From Hyphochytrium catenoides (taxonomy: Eukaryota; Sar; Hyphochytriomycetes; Hyphochytriales; Hyphochytriaceae), in assembly GCA_900088475.1 (NCBI GenBank), contig FLMG01000170.1, forward strand, positions 1,210 through 14,700: a stretch of DNA of 13,491 nt, read 5' to 3'. The notes beneath the pieces were generated by a model. It was given only the letters and a program-made list of their open reading frames with translations. It was not told where the DNA came from and ran no database searches. The position numbers and the translations under genes were made by a program. Positions 9,349 through 13,491 of this stretch are shown one piece after another; within the stretch, counting starts at the first letter, position 1; each line of letters begins with the position of its first letter.

Positions 9349-9416
<68 letters not shown>
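9349..9416 (+). repeat. (CT)n microsatellite
   Basis: Pure CT to about 9394, then CT with TTT interruptions. It is complementary to the polypurine block about 90 bases to its left. Confidence 0.95.
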
Positions 9417-9752
9417 GCTTTGCGCCTTCTCTCCTTGCTTCATTCTCTCCTGATACAAACCTTTCTTCCCTATCGTCTTTTCCTCGCTTCTTCACGATGA
9501 TAGATAGATAGATATGGGGAGAGAGAGAGAGAGAGAGAAGGGAGAGAGTGGAGCGCAACAGCGTCTTCCGAGGCACTTTGAAAACGCTAACTTTTCTCTC
9601 TCTCTGCCTTCGTCTTTCCCAGCCTTTCCACGCAATACTCAGATCCTCAGGCAGGCTTCTAATGGACAGCTAACAGAGTCCAAACGGCACACCCTATCTC
9701 TCTCTCTCTCTCTCTCTATTTGCTTCTCTCCCTTTAGTAGCTCAGACACTCC

Positions 9753-10334
9753 CTAAGGCCCATGCTGCCCCCAATGTCCTCCTCCACCCTGAGGCGGCCG
9801 AGGCATTCCGTATGGGCTTTGATAGGGCTGCGCCATCGCAGGAGGAGGCGGCGGCGGCGCATGTGCGGTGGAGGCATAAGGAGCGGCAGGGATGTAGGAG
9901 GGCGCAGGGGCGTAGGGAGAGGCAGACGCCGGAGCGCCAAAGAGAGGCTGATAAGGAGCTTGTCCGTAAGGTCCACCGCCTGTCCCATAAGTTGGAGGCG
10001 CTCCGTAGGGCGCAGGTGAGGCATAGGCGGTAGCAGGAGAAGGAGAAGAATGAGAAGAGAGGCCCATCCCTGCTGCCATTCGCCGAGCTAACTCTTCATC
10101 TGCGCTTTGCTGTGTGGAACGAAGAAGCTCCATTTCTCTCTCGCTTCTCTCTAGAGTTCTCGCCGAGCAATGGTCCGTCACCGTCTGACGCAAGGTTGAG
10201 ATCCTGCTGAGTAAGTCAGAGTAAAAGTTCTTTCCTTCAAGAACGTGAGTGTCTAACTCTTCGTAGAGCGCAGAGAGAGACGAGTAGCGCGATATCAAGC
10301 TCTCTCTCTCTCTGGAAATAGGATCGTTTGCTCT
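9753..10334 (-). CDS. BRO1-family last exon: end of V domain and Pro/Ala/Tyr-rich tail
   Basis: Reads RANDPISRERESLISRY, then EGKNFYSDLLSRISTLRQ, matching the EGxxFYxxL arm of the V domain. A charged helix (ARTLERSEREMELL) and a tail rich in Pro, Ala, Tyr and Gly follow to the TAG at 9755-9753. The acceptor is either TAG ending at 10341 or CAG ending at 10335, six bases apart. Part of the SRERES sequence is a translated GA repeat (10301-10313). Confidence 0.9.
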   Translation of the reverse strand, partial: RANDPISRERESLISRYSSLSALYEELDTHVLEGKNFYSDLLSRISTLRQTVTDHCSARTLERSEREMELLRSTQQSADEELARRMAAGMGLSSHSSPSPATAYASPAPYGAPPTYGTGGGPYGQAPYQPLFGAPASASPYAPAPSYIPAAPYASTAHAPPPPPPAMAQPYQSPYGMPRPPQGGGGHWGQHGP

Positions 10335-10507
10335 CTGCGCCTACAGGGACATGAGACAAGAGCTTGCTTAGTGCTTCATCGTACTTGGCCATGTATATGA
10401 TGAGAGAGAGCAAAGAAAAAGGATAAGAGAAGCGCAAGCACAAAAAAGACACACAGACAGAGCGAGTGAGACATAGAGACACAAAGAGAGAGACAAAGAG
10501 AGAGACA

Positions 10508-10560
<53 letters not shown>

Positions 10561-13471
10561 AGAGGCAGCGAGAAACAAATGATGTGATAACCATTCGCCC
10601 TATATACTAGGACATCAGAAAGACGGGAGCATGTGAAGCGGGGTCAAGAGAGGAAGAGAGAGAAATGAAAAGAAGAGAGAGACACAGAGAGAGAGAGAGA
10701 CAGAGAGAAATAGAGAGAAAAAGCCACAGCGGCAACCCTTGCCTTAAATCTAGCGTCGGCTTCCTCTATGCCATTAAGCAGCATTTCCTGCTCAGCCACG
10801 GTCTTTTGAATAGAGGCAACAACAGGAGTCACCTCTTTCTCGACGAACAGAGAGAAGCTCCTCTCATAGGGAAGAGTTCCATCTCCAGCAATGACGCTAG
10901 AGACAGACTCAACTGTCTTCCACGCCTCAAGCTTCTGCTGAAATTCTTCGCGGCGCTTCACAAGCTGAAGAAGACAGCGAGAGAGCGGAAGAAGCCGTGT
11001 CAGAGATTGACCAGCAATTGGACGCCGGTCCATCTCTCTCCAATAACTCTTTTCCATCTCGACGTTCTCCCTCCGTCACTCTCTATGGCTCTCTCCCTCT
11101 CCGCTCCCGTCTCTCCAGGTACTCTATCTTCTCATCTCTTTCCATTTGTCCAGTCCTTCGAGAGACTCTTGAGCACTTGACATCCAGTTGTCTTGGCTCC
11201 TCTACGCCGCCCTACTGCCCATTAAGTCCAGGCGAATAGTGATGTCCTCTCTCTAAACATGGACCTGAGCCATCGCTCTTTCTTCTCCTTCCTCTTGCTC
11301 TGCCTCTTGTCCAGCTCTCTCTCTTTCTGGCTGTCTTCCCTACCTGCCCGAGCTGAACTAGCAGCTCTGAAAGTCTGCCTGTGTCTACCACTGGCTTCGA
11401 AGCGTCCCGACGGGGGATCGAGGCGTCCAATTGTTCTTTTGATTTGCAGATCTCCTCCAATTCCCTTCTTTTGCCTTCAAGCTGCTCTCTCAAGGCACTG
11501 TCCGAGCGTGTGGCCTAGTATGCATCCAACGTGGGACAAAACGAGGAGGCGAAGGATGTAGGAGAGGGCAGGAGAAGAAGTAGATATGGAAGCAAGACCT
11601 AAGTCAGAGCACTCTTCTTCCATGACGCCTTTCTCTCCTTCGCAGCAGCTCTCCCTTCCTTAACAAGCCTCACGCCGCGTATACTCGTTCTCCAGCTCTT
11701 TCTGTCCAGTGTATACACTCTCTAAGCTGGTGACCACCACCTTGGTCTTTAATCCTTCCCTATTGTCACTACCTGGACGAGGAGCTTTCTATAACCCTCT
11801 GCTTCGTCCCGCATCGGCTTTGAGAGAGAAGAGGAGGGAGCAGCAGTCCATTTTTCTTTGTGCCTTTCTCTGCAGGCCTCGTCTTCTGCCTGTTCTGCGT
11901 CCAACATGGACTCCACCTCCCGTAAGAGTAGGCTGGCTTCCGAGTTCTATGGAACAGGTAAGCATAAACAATAAGCCTCAACAGGGACAAGACGGTGCTT
12001 TTGCAAAGAGAGAGAGAGAGATAAGTTCTCCAGTCAAGGACCACATTAGGGCTGAAATGTGCCAAACAACAAGGAAGGACCCGCAGACAGAGATAAGCGC
12101 ATTGAGCCAAAAGAAGTAAGCAGAGACAGCGATCAGGGTCAGAGGTTAACGATGATGTGCTGACGGAAGAGGAACAGAACCTGAAGAGTCCATAAGGGTG
12201 TGAGAAGGGACCACAAAGCAAGAAACGAGAAAGAGAAGAGAGAGCGCTATTTCTACCTTCTCCTTATTGTCTCGAAGCCGTCCTTCCAGTCCAAACAGCG
12301 AGTTACGATCCTATAGTGCAAGGGTAAGCCTGGCGCTTCAGGGAGAGTAAGGTAAGAGGTAGTAGAACAGCAAAAATGCCCAAGGATCAGGCCAGAGACC
12401 AGCGCCGACAAGGAAAGCATTGAGGTTGAGTTAGAAGACAGGAGCAGCAAAAGCGAATTCAGCCAGACTAAAGGGCACAGGAAGGGATTCTCTCTTTCGT
12501 GGGACAAGCGGGACAAAAGCATATTAATGTATTCTAGAGCTTCCTGTCACGAGGCTAGAGAGCATCCAGAAGGTCTTTCTCCATGAACCTGGATGGTCTC
12601 GATTTTCTTCCAGAGCCCTTCCGGCAGACCTTCTCCTTGCTCCTGAGCTTCAATGGAAGCAGGAAGGCCCAACCGCGATAGAGTAGTTCGAGCCAAGTCA
12701 TTAGCGTTGTGGACCTGAAGGAGACGCACAGTCCACATTAGAAGCTGTAAAGATAAGAGGGGAAGCAGACGGCTGTAGATATCAAGGCAGAAATAGATGT
12801 GAAGGCAGAATAGGGAAGCTATTGATGCTACAGGCTCTCTCCATACACTTGAAAATAATGGGCAGCTGCTGAGGCCTGGAGCAGACATTATTCTTAAGTC
12901 CGAGGACGGAGAGCGGAACTACTCCTGGTTCTCAGGTACAAGAGGATAACAGCCAGAGTGAAGAGAGATGGGGCAAACCATTGTTGCTGAGCTGTCCACT
13001 GTGGCACTAAGTCTCTTCATGTACTCCTCTGCCTCTTTCTTCAGGTGTGCTGGTATCAACCCTTCAAAAAGATTCTTCCCAACCGCAGCGAAAACTTGCT
13101 CTTTGGTCAACAGGGCAGGTTTGCTATACAATTGGAGAAAGAGGGTCAAGAGCAACCGTTTGCAAAGCGATGTTAGGTCAGCCAAAGAAGGAGTTGCCCT
13201 TACCAGTGGAAGGGGGCAAAACAATGACTAAGACACAATAAGCTGCGAGTTCTGGGGGAGAGCTCCCGATCGCAACGAGGCGAAGGCAAAAGAAATAGAA
13301 GAGGCAACGCAGAAGCGAGTAACGGCGAAGACTGAGAATGTCAGGAGGAAGTTCTGGTCTTACACCATGGACGCCTTCGCTATGGGAACCAACGAGCCCT
13401 CTTCAGGAACGGTCTCCATATATATGATAGAGTTGTCCTTCCTTGCCCGCTGGAGGTTATCCCGTATGACC
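9753..13471 (-). CDS. BRO1/ALIX (PalA/Rim20)-family ESCRT adaptor, last eight exons (5' part outside window)
   Basis: Exons on the minus strand: 13471-13364, 13123-12979, 12714-12589, 12310-12257, 11946-11773, 11514-11344, 10964-10743 and 10334-9753 (or from 10340). Every junction keeps frame, giving about 527 residues here. The reading starts with KDNSIIYMETVP, the end of the Bro1 domain, and LFEGLIP. The V domain follows: LGLPASIEA and GLPEGLWKKIE, EVESMLDAEQAEDEACR with HKEKWTAAPS, LVQATRSDSALREQLEG, and EGKNFYSDL. It closes with a Pro/Ala/Tyr/Gly tail of about 100 residues (10058-9756) ending in TAG. These match ALIX/BRO1 V-domain landmarks in order and spacing. Known family role: the Bro1 domain binds ESCRT-III Snf7/CHMP4, and the V domain binds YPXnL motifs and ubiquitin, in endosomal sorting or, for PalA/Rim20, pH signalling. 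Which subgroup is unresolved. No P(S/T)AP motif is seen in the tail. No phosphatase domain follows, which excludes an HD-PTP type. Confidence 0.9.
10335..10742 (-). other. Last BRO1-family intron, with long (GA/CT)n
   Basis: The plus strand carries pure GA at 10515-10555 inside a purine-rich tract, so the sense strand is CT-rich. A CACTAAG branch-site candidate is near the acceptor. The short reading MAKYDEALSKLLSHV inside it is not joined in frame and is treated as intronic. Confidence 0.65.
10743..10964 (-). CDS. BRO1-family exon: V-domain arm
   Basis: Starts after an excellent pyrimidine tract and TTCAG with LVKRREEFQQKLEAW. It ends EQEMLLNGIEEADARFK, matching the KKQExLLxxIxxxxxEF helix. 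The 3' limit is uncertain: AAG|GCAAGG at 10743 (a GC donor) or AGG|GTTGCC at 10737; both are phase 0. Confidence 0.82.
11344..11514 (-). CDS. BRO1-family exon: SD-LREQ helix of the V domain
   Basis: Fifty-seven codons starting ATRSDSALREQLEGKRRELE and ending SELLVQLGQ. The acceptor is ATACTAG and the donor CAG|GTAGGG. Corresponds to the AxxxDxxVRxxxxxHRxxIxxL stretch of ALIX. Confidence 0.9.
11773..11946 (-). CDS. BRO1-family exon: acidic helix and WTAAPS segment
   Basis: Fifty-eight codons after CCATAG. EVESMLDAEQAEDEACRER matches the LLDEEExxDxxLRxKxxxRW signature, followed by KWTAAPSSSLSKPMRDEAEGY. The donor CAG|GTAGTG is in phase 0. No other frame here makes family sense. Confidence 0.9.
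12257..12310 (-). CDS. BRO1-family micro-exon (18 codons)
   Basis: A 54-base exon between ACTATAG and AAG|GTAGAA that codes DRNSLFGLEGRLRDNKEK. It fits the short GGxxSLxxxxxxLxxxR segment before the NxExL helix of the V domain. Its small size makes it easy for automatic gene finders to miss. Confidence 0.72.
12589..12714 (-). CDS. BRO1-family exon: LPAS/GLPxxLWKK segment of the V domain
   Basis: Forty-two codons, VHNANDLARTTL through LGLPASIEA and GLPEGLWKKIETIQ. The LPxSLxAL and LPxxLxxKxExI motifs are family hallmarks. Flanked by CTTCAG and CAG|GTTCAT, both in phase 0. Confidence 0.88.
12979..13123 (-). CDS. BRO1-family exon: LFEGLIP linker and first V-domain helix
   Basis: The acceptor TGTATAG follows a pyrimidine tract. 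The first base completes the Val codon of the previous exon, giving MVKPALLTKEQ, then NLFEGLIPAHLKKEAEEY. The family pattern here is LF(E/K)xLVP followed by a long helix. The donor ATG|GTTTGC is weak but gives the spacing expected to the next exon. Confidence 0.8.
13364..13471 (-). CDS. BRO1-family exon: end of Bro1 domain
   Basis: Starts after AACCAG (acceptor at 13474-13472) and codes VIRDNLQRARKDNSIIYMETVP and on to KASMV. The KDNxxIYxxxVP motif marks the last Bro1-domain helix and the entry to the V domain. The donor GGT|GTAAGA is in phase 2. Confidence 0.85.
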
Positions 13472-13491
13472 CTGGTTCACCGTCACATTTG

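Larger units (their letters stand above)
8830..9752. other. Intergenic region between the BRO1-family gene and the large gene; promoter/5' leader of the latter
   Basis: No gene is supported. Contents from left to right: CT run 8849-8869 (GA on the sense strand of the large gene, in its leader), a less repetitive patch 8880-8950, a polypurine block 9011-9260 with pure (GA) at 9197-9228, a polypyrimidine block 9349-9416, a short TAGA repeat 9501-9514, a GA run 9518-9538 and a CT run 9697-9717. All long open frames here translate the repeats. It must hold the BRO1-family 3' end and the promoter of the large gene. Confidence 0.6.

Noticed and set aside
9501-9514. TAGA tetranucleotide repeat as a possible regulatory site
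   Set aside because: Only about three and a half units; a short microsatellite among many, with nothing pointing to function.
10346-10392. Candidate small exon reading MAKYDEALSKLLSHV
   Set aside because: It looks faintly V-domain-like, but it cannot be joined in frame with proper splice sites, and the V-domain spacing is satisfied by direct joining of the flanking exons.
11212-11343. Continuation of the BRO1-family frame past 11344 into a basic RKRES-type sequence
   Set aside because: A strong CAG|GTAGGG donor at 11344 followed by a perfect acceptor at 10965 joins LVQLGQ to LVKRREEF with family-like spacing.
1-13491. CRISPR array or prokaryotic operon reading
   Set aside because: The repeats are simple dinucleotide runs without spacers, and the genes have spliceosomal introns and eukaryotic domains.

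Overview
This is eukaryotic nuclear DNA. Genes are split by GT-AG introns of roughly 170-530 bases, and CT/GA microsatellites fill the introns and intergenic gaps. A fungus is my best guess, because one domain (DUF4246) is known to me mainly from fungi, but this is not proven. I see no rRNA, tRNA, CRISPR array or transposase.

Layout: (1) bases 1-691, plus strand, hold the last two exons of a PAP2-type lipid phosphate phosphatase. (2) Bases 692-1509 are a convergent intergenic region with a duplicated block of about 80 bp. (3) Bases 1510-8829, minus strand, are best read as one four-exon gene for a protein of about 2059 residues: a long, probably helical N-terminal region, a SPRY domain split over three exons, and a C-terminal DUF4246-like domain. 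All three junctions keep the frame and the summed exon length divides by three. (4) Bases 8830-9752 are intergenic, with a polypurine block facing a polypyrimidine block. (5) Bases 9753-13471, minus strand, hold the last eight exons of a BRO1/ALIX (PalA/Rim20)-family ESCRT adaptor: the end of the Bro1 domain, the whole V domain and a Pro/Ala/Tyr/Gly-rich tail. Its 5' part lies beyond the right edge.

The genes do not form an obvious pathway. The phosphatase is a membrane lipid enzyme and the BRO1 protein an endosomal adaptor; the large protein has no function I can name. The most notable points are the unusual domain combination, the apparent loss of both conserved histidines in its DUF4246-like part, and the opposite purine/pyrimidine polarity of repeats in exons and introns. 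Exon limits were worked out by eye from splice motifs, reading frame and remembered family patterns, without alignment.
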